Origin: a virus
Direction: 5' to 3' (one strand)
DNA: 64,000 nucleotides
Virus record (IMG/VR): IMGVR_UViG_3300032770_000012
Location: 37,194 to 101,193 of that record
Part shown: piece by piece, positions 21,282 through 29,756 of the stretch
Numbering within the stretch: the stretch's first letter is position 1
Layout of the letters: each line of letters begins with the position of its first letter
The notes under the pieces: generated by a model
Seen by the model: the letters and a program-made list of their open reading frames with translations, nothing else
The model's database searches: none
Told to the model about the DNA's origin: nothing
Position numbers and translations under genes: made by a program

Positions 21282-22867
21282 CGGTGCGGCAACCGCAGCA
21301 ACAGATTACCGTGGAGCGGGGAAAAGATATGTTTCCCGACGACGCCGAGCTTTCCAAGATGTGGGACATGGCGCGCGCCTTTTCAACCACGAATCTTGTG
21401 AGGCGGCATCTTCAGAACAATGCGCCTGCGATCTTTTACAGCCTGAACATCGGGAAAGAACTCGGTATCCACTGGAGCCATAGCCTGCGCAGTCTGTACA
21501 TTACAGACAAGGGTGAGGTCGGCGTAGAAGGTAACATCATCGGATCTTTGCTTTGGTCCAAAGGATTCAAGATCACAATCAACGAATCCACCGATAAGCG
21601 CGCCGAAGTAACGATCACGCGGCCCAATGACGGTGGCTCCCATACCGATTCATTCACCATCGAGGAAGCGGCCAAAGCTGGTCTTACACGCCGCTGGAAC
21701 CGGGATAAGCAGGAATACGTTGACGACTTCTCTTGGAAAGCGTACCCCAAGGACAAGCTCTATTGGCGCGCCCTGATGCGAACCGCCCGGCGTGTCGCCG
21801 TCGATGTGATGTACGGACTTTATCTTGACGATGAACTTCGCGAGTCCGAGCGCGCCGAACGTGATGCGGCGCTAGCGTCTGGAAACGGAATGCCGTCCGA
21901 TTCGCAGTCGGAACAACTCGAAGCAGCCAACCAGTATTACGTCGGGAAGAAACAGCCATCCGTGGAAGCCGAAGCCGAGGCCCATATTGTTTCAGCCGAG
22001 CCCGCGCCGCCCGCTGGTTCCAATGCCGAATTTTCGCAAGCCGCCAAGGAACGTGCGGCTGCTAACAAGAAACCGGAAGCGCCTGCTACAACTGCGTCGT
22101 CTCCTGATAGTGGTTCGCAGGCCGCTCCGGTCGATCCGGGGAAGGGTCCTGGCGGGCTAACCGGGACGCAGTCACCTTCCCCGGAATCAGAACCTTCTAA
22201 GCCCGCCGCCGATCAGGGCATGGCTGCGGCTGTGAAGGCCAAGATTTTGGAGTTGACCGACAAATGGCCCACGCTATCGCCCGAAGTCGCTAAGCAGAAA
22301 CTTCAGCAGGCCGTGAAGGGATGGCACGGAGTCAACCGGCTTCCTACCGACCCCAAGGCGTATCTGTCTCCGCTTGCCGCCATTGAGTGCGCCATGAAGT
22401 TCGAAGGCGGCGTGATCGATCAACTACTGAAGCGGGAACCTGCGCAGTTTGGCAAAGCAGCCAAGACCGCTTTCGATCAGGTCAATGCGAAGATGGCCGA
22501 CTGGAAATGGCCGGGTCCGGTGCGGGCGCTGGCACTGGAGGTTTGGTACCTCCGCATGAGCCCGCTGGAGAGCGATGAGTTTATTGATTGGATTCAGAAT
22601 ACCCTTGAGATCTCCGGTCTGCCCGAGAAGGATTTGGCACCGTTCTTTGAGTGCGCCCTGATTTCCCGCCAATGTTTCCGGCTGGTGTTGCTATCGCGCA
22701 AGCTGAATCTGCCCGTCTCGGAGTTAGCAGGATCTTTCTTGCGGGATCAGCCGCATGAGGAGCGCGCTCTTACCAACTGGCTGGACGGTCTGGAAAAGCA
22801 GGACACCATCAAGACCGAGGATGACGCTCCTACCGATTCCCCGCAAGAAGCGCTGCCCTGGGAGTGA
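21269..22867 (+). CDS. RecT-like single-strand annealing protein
   Basis: 532 aa. Residues about 25-200 follow the RecT pattern: an N-terminal helix, YSLNIGKELGIHWSHSLRSL, YITDKGEVGVEGNIIGSLLW, FTIEEAAKAGLTRR, and YPKDKLYWRALMRTARRVAV. A Pro/Ala/Ser-rich linker (about 225-320) joins a second helical domain ending in an acidic tail (EALPWE), similar to the SSB-like acidic tips that recruit replication proteins. It anneals complementary ssDNA during recombination. The PD-(D/E)XK nuclease at 24247 would supply the resection. Confidence 0.8.
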   Translation: MPDITVRQPQQQITVERGKDMFPDDAELSKMWDMARAFSTTNLVRRHLQNNAPAIFYSLNIGKELGIHWSHSLRSLYITDKGEVGVEGNIIGSLLWSKGFKITINESTDKRAEVTITRPNDGGSHTDSFTIEEAAKAGLTRRWNRDKQEYVDDFSWKAYPKDKLYWRALMRTARRVAVDVMYGLYLDDELRESERAERDAALASGNGMPSDSQSEQLEAANQYYVGKKQPSVEAEAEAHIVSAEPAPPAGSNAEFSQAAKERAAANKKPEAPATTASSPDSGSQAAPVDPGKGPGGLTGTQSPSPESEPSKPAADQGMAAAVKAKILELTDKWPTLSPEVAKQKLQQAVKGWHGVNRLPTDPKAYLSPLAAIECAMKFEGGVIDQLLKREPAQFGKAAKTAFDQVNAKMADWKWPGPVRALALEVWYLRMSPLESDEFIDWIQNTLEISGLPEKDLAPFFECALISRQCFRLVLLSRKLNLPVSELAGSFLRDQPHEERALTNWLDGLEKQDTIKTEDDAPTDSPQEALPWE

Positions 22868-22870
22868 TCG

Positions 22871-23281
22871 GTGCCAATCCTTTGCTCGTCCTTCATCAAG
22901 TACGCATGGGACTCTCGCCCTGGGTCAGGTCATTATACTGCGTTCCAGCTTGAGGCCGTATTCGATCCCAAACGGAGCGTCTGGTTGTGGCAAGAGGTCC
23001 GGGAGCACACACAGACTCAGATCAAAGACCCGGATAAGCTTTCTGCTGTCTGTTCGAGTTTGGGTCCGCTGATCTTGGATGTTCATCCCTTACAGCCGGT
23101 GAAACCCGAGCAGTTAGAGTTTCTTGGCAGCGATGAGGCCCGAGAACTCGCCATGCGTATCCTGATGGGGATCGGACCTAAAACCGAACCGGAGAAAGAT
23201 TGGTGGGATCGTCCAGATCTGGACAGCCGCACGCAGCGGCTGAAGCTGGCGAATCATCCTCGATTCAAGGTGAACGCATGA
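22871..23281 (+). CDS. Paralog family member 7, 136 aa, GTG start
   Basis: Beta-rich N-terminal region (TAFQLEAVFDPKRSVWLWQE) and the family C-terminal block (VKPEQLEFLGSDEARELAMR, ILMGIG), then an extra basic tail partly encoded by a GTCCAGATCTGGAC palindrome (23211-23224). It lies 3.3 kb from the tandem array, after the RecT-like gene. Confidence 0.65.
   Translation: MPILCSSFIKYAWDSRPGSGHYTAFQLEAVFDPKRSVWLWQEVREHTQTQIKDPDKLSAVCSSLGPLILDVHPLQPVKPEQLEFLGSDEARELAMRILMGIGPKTEPEKDWWDRPDLDSRTQRLKLANHPRFKVNA
23211..23224. repeat. Dispersed palindrome, GTCCAGATCTGGAC
   Basis: Perfect 14-bp form near the 3' end of paralog member 7. Confidence 0.9.
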
Positions 23282-23454
23282 AACCGCTGGTCCTTTTGGC
23301 GCTCCTTGCTTTCTCCGCCTGTCCCGGTTCGGTGCCATGTCCGATTGACGGCCTGAGTTCTACCTGGACCGGCAGGAGTCATTACGTCGATGGCGTCATG
23401 ATCGGCGCTTACCGCTGCCCGCGAGGGCACACGTTTGAGGTTGCATGCCCGTGA
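23278..23454 (+). CDS. Small putative lipoprotein, 58 aa
   Basis: Signal-peptide-like start (KPLVLLALLAFSAC) with a lipobox-type FSAC at residues 12-15, so Cys15 may be lipidated after export. The mature part has four more cysteines. ATGA overlap with the upstream gene. A spanin-type lipoprotein is imaginable next to the 2-TM gene, but the position in a recombination operon argues against a lysis role. Confidence 0.5.
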   Translation: MKPLVLLALLAFSACPGSVPCPIDGLSSTWTGRSHYVDGVMIGAYRCPRGHTFEVACP

Positions 23455-23618
23455 AGAGGATCATTCGGGACATAGCGCTCGTTATCGCTTCAGTAGAGAT
23501 TTTGGTTTTGGTGTGCTTCAGCATCTTCCCGTCTCCTCTACCGGAATACGCAGTTTTGTCGGTTGGGTTTATCGGCGTGATAGCGGCTATTTTGGCTGGT
23601 AGCGGGAGGCACGAATGA
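23445..23618 (+). CDS. Two-helix membrane peptide, 57 aa
   Basis: Hydrophobic segments at about residues 8-27 and 34-52 separated by a Pro-rich turn. Overlaps the lipoprotein gene by 10 bp. Topology recalls small holins or membrane anchors; no further evidence. A 12-codon ORF (23615-23650) links it to the next gene. Confidence 0.5.
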   Translation: MPVKRIIRDIALVIASVEILVLVCFSIFPSPLPEYAVLSVGFIGVIAAILAGSGRHE

Positions 23619-23642
23619 CTTTTGAGCAGCGCAGGGGAGACA

Positions 23643-23882
23643 ATGGCTGACACTTTCCCGATGGTCAATGTGTCATCGAGCAACATCCAGGCGGTCGGCT
23701 GGCAGGCCGAACGCGAGGGCGATGATGTCGGCACTCTGCGAGTAGCCTTTCGCAATGGCGCGGTGTTCGATTACTCGGATGTGCCGGGCGTGATTTACCA
23801 ACAACTGCTGGAATCCCCGAGCGTTGGCAGCTACTTTCACGGCAATATCAAATCGCATTACAACAGCACCAAGGTATCCTGA
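23643..23882 (+). CDS. KTSC-domain protein, 79 aa
   Basis: MVNVSSSNIQAVGWQAE, RVAFRNGAVFDYSDVPGVIY, and SVGSYFHGNIKSHY match the KTSC fold (named from the lysyl-tRNA synthetase C-terminus), widespread in phages and thought to bind nucleic acid. GGGGAGACA precedes the ATG. The TGA overlaps the PilZ gene start. Confidence 0.85.
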   Translation: MADTFPMVNVSSSNIQAVGWQAEREGDDVGTLRVAFRNGAVFDYSDVPGVIYQQLLESPSVGSYFHGNIKSHYNSTKVS

Positions 23883-24250
23883 TGGCCCGCGATCTACTGT
23901 GCCAGAAATGCGCTCCGTTGGCTATCGAGAGGCGTTCGAAGATCCGCTTTCCGCTAGAAATGCGGTTGTCCTATAGCGCTATCCGAAGACATTCTGGATT
24001 CGGGAAAACAGTTGACGTGTCCAGTGCTGGAATGCTCCTCGAACTGGATGGCTTTGTTCCTGCCGGTACGAAGTTGCACCTCCTGCTAGAATGGCCCTGC
24101 CTGTTGGATTGGAGCGTCCCCATGAGCATGACGGTTGAGACGAGGGTCGTCCGCTGTATCGGGAACCGTGCGGCAGTACGGCTGCTTTCTTATGAGTTCA
24201 AGACTCGCAGGGGCCCGCTCCTCGCGCGAGAGAGAGCGATAGCCTCATGA
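23882..24250 (+). CDS. PilZ-domain protein
   Basis: 122 aa. An RxxxR-type motif (ERRSKIRFPL, about residues 17-26) and DVSSAGMLLELDG (about 48-60, the D/N-x-S-x-x-G motif) are the two c-di-GMP-binding signatures of PilZ. The LEWPCLLDWSVPMSMTVETR and VVRC blocks complete the beta-barrel, in a form common in Acidobacteriota. A phage-borne PilZ could read or titrate host cyclic di-GMP. It sits in the recombination operon between KTSC and nuclease genes. Confidence 0.75.
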   Translation: MARDLLCQKCAPLAIERRSKIRFPLEMRLSYSAIRRHSGFGKTVDVSSAGMLLELDGFVPAGTKLHLLLEWPCLLDWSVPMSMTVETRVVRCIGNRAAVRLLSYEFKTRRGPLLARERAIAS

Positions 24251-24867
24251 TCGAATTCGACCCGGTTCGTCACGAGTACTTCTTGGATGACCGCCAGCTT
24301 TCCTCATTAAGCGAAGTGCGCCGGGCGGCTGGACTGGATGAATTCTTCAATATCGACCAGCAGTATCGGGATCGCGGCAATGCGGTTCACTACGCGACAA
24401 CTCTAATCGATCAGGGCGAGTATGATCCCGATACGACGCATCCCGAGGTCCATCGGTTTGCTTCCGGTTATCTGGCGTTCAAGCGCGAGCACCGGTTTGA
24501 GATTGAGGGTTCCGAGGAGATAGTGTGGTGCCCCTCCATGGGGGTTGCCGGGCGGTTGGACCGGCGCATCGTCATGACAGGGGAGCGGATCATCCTGGAT
24601 TTCAAAAGCGGTTCTCTACCGGCGCTGGTCGGCATCCAACTTAACGGCTACAAGTACTTGCTGGCATCCTCGCATTCGATCAAGGCCGATAAAGTGCGCT
24701 GCCTGTTGCTGCCGGGGGATGGCTCTTACCGGCTCGTGAGCCATGTCACGCTGGGAGGAAAGTCCGTCTCGCTCGATGACCCAATGTGGCTCCAGGCTTT
24801 TTTTGCGGCAACCAAATTGTACGGCCTTCGTAAGCAGGCCGGTCTGATCGGGAACGGAGCGCGATGA
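24247..24867 (+). CDS. PD-(D/E)XK nuclease (RecB/Cas4-like)
   Basis: 206 aa. DRGNAVHYATTLIDQG supplies the N-terminal His motif; GVAGRLDRRIVMTGERIIL and DFKSGS give the core Asp...D-x-K residues (about residues 99-122); GIQLNGYKYLL is the QxxxY helix of RecB-type exonucleases. It likely resects DNA ends for the RecT-like protein 1.4 kb upstream. ATGA overlaps with PilZ before and the zinc ribbon after. Confidence 0.8.
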   Translation: MIEFDPVRHEYFLDDRQLSSLSEVRRAAGLDEFFNIDQQYRDRGNAVHYATTLIDQGEYDPDTTHPEVHRFASGYLAFKREHRFEIEGSEEIVWCPSMGVAGRLDRRIVMTGERIILDFKSGSLPALVGIQLNGYKYLLASSHSIKADKVRCLLLPGDGSYRLVSHVTLGGKSVSLDDPMWLQAFFAATKLYGLRKQAGLIGNGAR

Positions 24868-25040
24868 CCTGCCAGCGCTGTGGCTCGACCCGCGTATTGA
24901 ACGTGAGGTTTGAGCATCGGATCGCAGGTAGCTCTCTTGCGCAGCATTGTCTTGACTGCGATACGGTTTACAACGAACGCACCTGGAAGGAAGGAAATCA
25001 GTGGCATCCAGTAAAGAACTCATTGGAACTTTCACCATAG
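24864..25040 (+). CDS. Zinc-ribbon protein, 58 aa
   Basis: CQRCGSTRVLN and CLDCDTVYNERTW give a CxxC...CxxC zinc ribbon. It overlaps the nuclease stop (ATGA), and its 3' end overlaps the next gene by 40 bp, where the GTG start lies. Possible accessory of the nuclease. Confidence 0.6.
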   Translation: MTCQRCGSTRVLNVRFEHRIAGSSLAQHCLDCDTVYNERTWKEGNQWHPVKNSLELSP

Positions 25041-25747
25041 ACCTGACCAAATCCTCATCGTCCATTACGGTGGACTTGGCGAGCACAGAACTGGCTAGCC
25101 GGGAACTTCAGGTCAATAGCGAGCAGGCGTTTGAAAATGCGGCGGCGCTGGTCGCCGTCTGCGCGAAGCGGGCCGAACAGGTCGCATCATTCTGGGAACA
25201 CGACAGAGATTTGGCGCACCAACTGCACCGCAGCATCACCGGAAAGATCTCCGCCCTACAGGCTCCTTGGATCAAGATTCGGGCCAGCCTTGAGGCCAAG
25301 ATGAAGGCGTGGCGTACCGCCCAGGAGCGCGAGCGCCAGAAGCGCGAGCAGGAGGAGCGCCAGCGTGCCGACGAGGAGCGCCGCAAGGTCGAGGAGCAAG
25401 CCCGAGCGCTCAAGATGGCCGGTGAGTACGGATTGGCTAAACAGGTCGTCCAGGAGGCCGAGACCGCCATTGCGCCGAGTTCGGTCCAGCCGTTTGCGCC
25501 CAAGTCTGAATCGGTCACCGAAAAGTGGCCCTGGATCGGCGAAGTCAACGATCTCATGGCGCTCATCAAGGCGATTGCCGAGGGCACGGTTCCGTTAGAA
25601 TATGAAATCAAGGGCGAGATGCGACCCCTGCTCAACGTCGATCAGAATGTGTTGAACCATCTGGCGCGGACCAGACAGGGCGATTTCTCTATCCCTGGAT
25701 GCAGCGCCAAGCAGGATCTTAGATTCTCCCGAAAGGCCGGAGTATGA
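25001..25747 (+). CDS. Coiled-coil phage protein, GTG start
   Basis: 248 aa, GTG 25001 with GGAAGGAA upstream. A long charged coiled coil spans about residues 85-150 (RTAQERERQKREQEERQRAD). The C-terminal third (AIAEGTVPLEYEIKGEMRPL) resembles coiled-coil proteins often encoded beside RecT-type genes in phages; role unknown. Confidence 0.65.
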   Translation: MASSKELIGTFTIDLTKSSSSITVDLASTELASRELQVNSEQAFENAAALVAVCAKRAEQVASFWEHDRDLAHQLHRSITGKISALQAPWIKIRASLEAKMKAWRTAQERERQKREQEERQRADEERRKVEEQARALKMAGEYGLAKQVVQEAETAIAPSSVQPFAPKSESVTEKWPWIGEVNDLMALIKAIAEGTVPLEYEIKGEMRPLLNVDQNVLNHLARTRQGDFSIPGCSAKQDLRFSRKAGV

Positions 25748-25935
25748 GCGAGCCAACATACAGGGACCTCTTTGACAAATACGGCAGTGAAGCGGCCATG
25801 GTTGACGCGTACTTGGATCACAGGATGACCGACGAAGAAGAAACGAGTGTACGTTTGCGTATGGGCACAGCATTCAACACGGCGGTTCTTCGTGCCGTTT
25901 GTGATCGATTGACCGCAAGCAAGGCCGATGCCTAG
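25744..25935 (+). CDS. Small helical protein, 63 aa
   Basis: ATGA overlap with the coiled-coil gene. All-helical, acidic (YRDLFDKYGSEAAMVDAYLD, RMTDEEETSVRLRMGTAF). Not recognised. Confidence 0.6.
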   Translation: MSEPTYRDLFDKYGSEAAMVDAYLDHRMTDEEETSVRLRMGTAFNTAVLRAVCDRLTASKADA

Positions 25936-25978
25936 TCTTAGTCGGTCGAGTCCATTCCGTTTGTCTCCTCGGTAGACT

Positions 25979-28822
25979 ATGGCGGACTATCTTAGACCCT
26001 ACCAGCGCCGCGAACTCATCAAGGCGTACCGATCCTGGAAAGCGGGCTGCACGCGGCAACTATGGTGTCTTCCAACGGGGGCGGGGAAAACTTTATGTGC
26101 CGCGATCATCCCGCAGTGGAAGATTCTGGGAGAAAAGGGCCAATTGTGGTTCCTGGTCCACCTGGACGAACTTGTAGGCCAAGCGGAGCGCACCTTTAAA
26201 CGGATCAACCCAACGCTGCGCGTCGGAATCGAAAAAGCCGAGCAATACGCAAGTCCAGATCTGGATATTGTCATCGCGTCTATACCGAGCGTGGAGCGTA
26301 ATGACTGCGAGCGCATCCGGCGCTTTGATCGCCGCCGCATCCGAGCCGTCGTATGCGACGAAGCTCATCACCTAGTCAGCAATCAGCACCGTGCCGTCGT
26401 GACGGCCTTAGGGGTCATGAAGGGCGATCCCGATGCCGATCCTTCCCGTTTGTTCGCGGGCATCACAGCGACGCCCCTGAGGAGTTCCGGGGAGGGCCTA
26501 GAGGCATTCTTTGACGAGATCACGATCTCGGTCGGGATGCGCGAACTGATGACAACTGGCCCAGAGATCAACGGCTCGATCTATCCCTGGTTGGCGGACG
26601 CTGTTGCTTACCAGATCAACACGGACATCGATCTCGATCAGGTCAAGATTCGGGCGGGCGACTTCATGCCGAAGGATCTTGGCCGTCTCATCAATACGCC
26701 GGAGCGCAATGCTTTGGTTGTGCGCAAATACCAGGAATTCGGATTGGGTTTGCCGGGATTGGCTTTTACTTGCAGCATCGAGCATTCGCATGATCTGGCG
26801 AGTGCCTTCAATACCGAGGGTCTCCCTGCCGTCGCCGTCAGCGGCAACACCTCTCGGCGCGAGCGCGACTCGATCATCGCCCGGTACAACACTGGCGAGA
26901 TAAAGGTGCTCACCAGTTGCTCTGTATTCGTGGAGGGATTCGATCTGCCGAGAGCTACCGTGAATGTACTGGCAAAACCGACAAGGAGTAACTTGCTTTA
27001 TTGTCTTGATGGGGAAACCGAGATCTTGTCTTCCGAAGGATGGAAAACGATTGGCAATATTATTCCTGGAGATATCGTATGCGCTGTTGAGCCTGAGGAT
27101 CTTAGGGCCCAATGGGTCCCCGCCGATTCAGTAATCGAACGGATAGTTTGTCCAGAGGAGAAAATGGCGAGCCTTGTGAGCGCCCGCATGAATTTTCGGG
27201 TTTCCGATAAACATCGCATGTTGTGTTTTGATCGGCATGGGAATCATCCAGATTTCGTACTCGCAGAACAACTTGCAGTTTGCTCGCATTCTTATAAACT
27301 TCCGGTTGCCGCCATCTCTTCTTTCCCGGACGCTCCGTTGACCGATGACGAACTGCGGCTCATCGGATGGTTCTTGACCGATGGATGTCACAACCGGAAG
27401 AATAATGCCATCAACATCTGTCAATCGATCACTCATCCTGAATATATAACAGAGATCAGGTCAATCCTCGACTCCTGCCGGATTCGATACGGAGAAGCCA
27501 AGCGAACGGGTTCCAATTTTGGGTCCAAATATGCGGACCGCATTGTCTTTTACTTCAGCAAAGGAGACCCGCGCAAAATCTCTGAGCGTAACAAGCGTGG
27601 ATGGTCCTATTTATCCGCGTACCTAGACAAATCCTTTACTGATTCACTGATGGCCGTATCTGACAGACAGCTTGGAGTGATGCTTGAGGCTATGAACAAA
27701 GGCAACGGTTCTAAGTGCCAAAAGATTACTTGGACGCGGCGCAGCTACGACATTTGTTTTGGCAACAAGAGGTTGGCCGAGCGCATTCAAATCGCCTGCA
27801 TAACGCATGGATTCGCTTGCAATCTGTCGATTATTCCCGCTTCCGAAAAGCGCAAGAGCGAATTTTACATGCTCCATATCAAAAAGAGGGCCTTTAGTAT
27901 CGTTGGTGGCACAACCCTATCACATGATCGACCAACGCTTGCGTTGGCGGACCCAAAACCTTCAGAACGAGTTTGGTGCGTCTCCAATCGAATCGGCACT
28001 ATTGTGACCCGCAGGAAAGGCAAGGTCTGTATTGTCGGTAACTGCCAAATGCTCGGACGTACCTTTCGGCCTTACCCGGCACCGGAAGACTACTTACGCA
28101 TGGTCGCGGCTGGTCAGCGGCCCGATTACATCAAGCCTCATGCGATCATCCTGGATTTTGCCGACAACTGCGGTCGCCACGCCGGGGCCTTAATGCAACT
28201 TCCAACGCTCTACGGCCTGCGCCCGGACTTCAACATGCGCGGCAAGAGCGTCACCGAGGTCGTGGAGGAAATCGAGCAGTTGCTTGAAGTCCAGCCCGCC
28301 ATCGATCTTCAGCACTGCCGGTCGATCGAGGATGTCCGCTCCCAGGTCGATTCGGTCGATCTGTTTGCCGTGCCGGTGATCCCGGAGAAGATCCGCAAGC
28401 TGGCAAAGTTTCACTGGTTCCAGCTTTGGAGTGATTCCTATCAGTTGCGAACTTTGGTCGGAACTGTCGAAATTCGTCAGAACTTGCTTGGGGCCTACGA
28501 GATCTACGTATCGAGGAACGGGCAGCGCGTCTTACGTAACAGCCTCAGCGATCTGCGCGAGGCCGTTCAATTCGGAGAGAGTCTCGTACCGCCCGAGGAG
28601 CGGACATTGCATCGTAAGTCGGCCAAGTGGTTGTCAAAAGAGCCGACGTTCGCCCAATGCGATCTCTTGAGGAATAAAGATAACCGTTTCCGCGCTCGTT
28701 TTGAATCCAGCAAAGAACTCTTCCGACACGTTATGTGCGAATTTCGAAACGGAAACAAAAGCTATTCTCGTGGTGGAATTTCCAGGGCCATAGATCGGAT
28801 GAGGCTTTCCGGCTTGAAATAG
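25979..28822 (+). CDS. SF2 DEAD/DEAH-box helicase containing an intein
   Basis: 947 aa, 600 after splicing. Motif I LPTGAGKT (about residues 29-36), motif II CDEAHH (about 125), motif III ITATPL (about 163), motif V VFVEGFDLPRA and motif VI QMLGRTFRP. The intein sits between Tyr341 and Gln689-containing motif VI, right at the catalytic site. The helicase would unwind DNA or RNA in the recombination operon. Its last 20 residues (YSRGGISRAIDRM) recur, diverged, at 30187-30258 beyond the next cassette. Confidence 0.9.
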   Translation: MADYLRPYQRRELIKAYRSWKAGCTRQLWCLPTGAGKTLCAAIIPQWKILGEKGQLWFLVHLDELVGQAERTFKRINPTLRVGIEKAEQYASPDLDIVIASIPSVERNDCERIRRFDRRRIRAVVCDEAHHLVSNQHRAVVTALGVMKGDPDADPSRLFAGITATPLRSSGEGLEAFFDEITISVGMRELMTTGPEINGSIYPWLADAVAYQINTDIDLDQVKIRAGDFMPKDLGRLINTPERNALVVRKYQEFGLGLPGLAFTCSIEHSHDLASAFNTEGLPAVAVSGNTSRRERDSIIARYNTGEIKVLTSCSVFVEGFDLPRATVNVLAKPTRSNLLYCLDGETEILSSEGWKTIGNIIPGDIVCAVEPEDLRAQWVPADSVIERIVCPEEKMASLVSARMNFRVSDKHRMLCFDRHGNHPDFVLAEQLAVCSHSYKLPVAAISSFPDAPLTDDELRLIGWFLTDGCHNRKNNAINICQSITHPEYITEIRSILDSCRIRYGEAKRTGSNFGSKYADRIVFYFSKGDPRKISERNKRGWSYLSAYLDKSFTDSLMAVSDRQLGVMLEAMNKGNGSKCQKITWTRRSYDICFGNKRLAERIQIACITHGFACNLSIIPASEKRKSEFYMLHIKKRAFSIVGGTTLSHDRPTLALADPKPSERVWCVSNRIGTIVTRRKGKVCIVGNCQMLGRTFRPYPAPEDYLRMVAAGQRPDYIKPHAIILDFADNCGRHAGALMQLPTLYGLRPDFNMRGKSVTEVVEEIEQLLEVQPAIDLQHCRSIEDVRSQVDSVDLFAVPVIPEKIRKLAKFHWFQLWSDSYQLRTLVGTVEIRQNLLGAYEIYVSRNGQRVLRNSLSDLREAVQFGESLVPPEERTLHRKSAKWLSKEPTFAQCDLLRNKDNRFRARFESSKELFRHVMCEFRNGNKSYSRGGISRAIDRMRLSGLK
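26253..26266. repeat. Dispersed palindrome, GTCCAGATCTGGAT
   Basis: One mismatch, inside the helicase gene. Confidence 0.75.
27002..28042 (+). other. Intein in helicase motif VI
   Basis: 347 aa from Cys342 (CLDGETEILSSEGWKTIGNI) to Asn688 before Cys+1. Block B (ARMNFRVSDKHRML) and two LAGLIDADG-like motifs (RLIGWFLTDGC and LGVMLEAMNKG) are visible. The C-terminal end is IVGN: Gly replaces the usual penultimate His, a known but less common variant that needs a compensated splicing mechanism. Confidence 0.88.
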
Positions 28823-29071
28823 GAGCGAACTCCTCGTCCGCTCCTCAATTGGGCCGTACCGATCCATACCGCACCATTGCCGGGCGATCCTTATCCAGCC
28901 AAGCCGGATCAAGCCCGACCAAGCCATTACCACCCCCTGCCGAGCCGGGCCTGACGCCGCCCCTGCACGCCGAACCCCGACCAGCACGACCGTACCGCAG
29001 CCAACAACGCCAGCGCCTTGCCTGTCCTGATCGTGCCTTGCCACTCCCGAACGAACCACGGTTTATCCCGT
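28823..29071 (-). repeat. G-rich GGN(2-4) array, left arm of cassette (G strand = minus)
   Basis: About 240 bp with no gene in which CC doublets recur every 4-6 bases on the plus strand, meaning GG doublets on the minus strand. It lies just 3' of the leftward gene 29072..29689, so it would be its G-rich 3' UTR. A mirror array lies at 29930-30186. Confidence 0.7.
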
Positions 29072-29689
29072 TTACTCTACGACAAATTTGACTACCTGAA
29101 ATCTCCCAAAGCTGGGCCGGAAATCTCCGACGCCGACCAGACGTCCAGCGGATTGGAATACCTCGTTCAACAACTGATCCGAGATGTACTCCGGTAGTAC
29201 GCACTCTAGTCTGACCTTGATCCTCCAGCCAATCTGCATTGCTGGCCTGCTCCGCGTGATCGCGGACTTTTGAATCACTACTCGCCTACGGTCTAGGTAG
29301 TCCCAGTCCTTGACGCCCAACGAGCAGTACTCGTCCAGCGCGATGATGCCAGCCTTGAAGATGTCCATGGCGGACTTGCGCGGAGACCTCGGGTCCTGCT
29401 TGAATTTGGCGGCACCGATGATGGACATTCTGAAATACTCGCTCGGGATCGCCAGATTTCCTTTGGAATCGCGGTAGACGTAACTCTCGGTGTCGTCGGT
29501 CTTCTTGGCCTTGCTGCCTTTGGAGGCTCTGGCTTTTTCCTCCACTCCTTCCACGCTCCATCGATGGAACAGGAATGGGCTGGTCCCAACAATTTCGGCC
29601 TGGACCACATAGGGTTCGCTGAATGAAATGATCTTGCCGCCATCATTGCTGACAGGGGCCAAAACGGTGGCCTGATTTGATTTTGCCAT
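29072..29689 (-). CDS. Conserved phage protein, 205 aa
   Basis: EPYVVQAEIVGTSPFLFHRW start, IPSEYFRMSIIGAAKFKQ middle and GVGDFRPSFGRFQVVKF end. This pattern recurs in phage genomes near recombination genes, but I know no proven function. The alternating strands recall RNA- or ssDNA-binding folds; this is speculation. It is expressed leftward from the divergent promoter at 29709-29737 and ends in the G-rich array. Confidence 0.65.
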   Translation of the reverse strand: MAKSNQATVLAPVSNDGGKIISFSEPYVVQAEIVGTSPFLFHRWSVEGVEEKARASKGSKAKKTDDTESYVYRDSKGNLAIPSEYFRMSIIGAAKFKQDPRSPRKSAMDIFKAGIIALDEYCSLGVKDWDYLDRRRVVIQKSAITRSRPAMQIGWRIKVRLECVLPEYISDQLLNEVFQSAGRLVGVGDFRPSFGRFQVVKFVVE

Positions 29690-29708
29690 GTTTATACCTC
29701 GTATACCG

Positions 29709-29751
29709 ATACTACTTTAGTCTTGCAGTATAGTCAAGACTTGATATACTG
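29709..29751. promoter_or_regulatory. Divergent promoters with shared palindromic operator
   Basis: Leftward: TTGACT (29737-29732), 17 bp, TAGTAT (29714-29709). Rightward: TTGCAG (29723-29728), 16 bp, TATACT (29745-29750), only 6 bp before the ATG at 29757. CAGTATA (29726-29732), TCAAG, CTTGA and TATACTG (29745-29751) form a nearly perfect palindrome over both promoters, which fits control by the RHH protein. Confidence 0.7.
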
Positions 29752-29756
29752 TTCAC

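Noticed and set aside
28634-29204. Reading frames across the left G-rich array
   Set aside because: Their products are low-complexity Arg/Gly/Pro strings produced by the repeated GG/CC doublets; no ribosome-binding site or family pattern.
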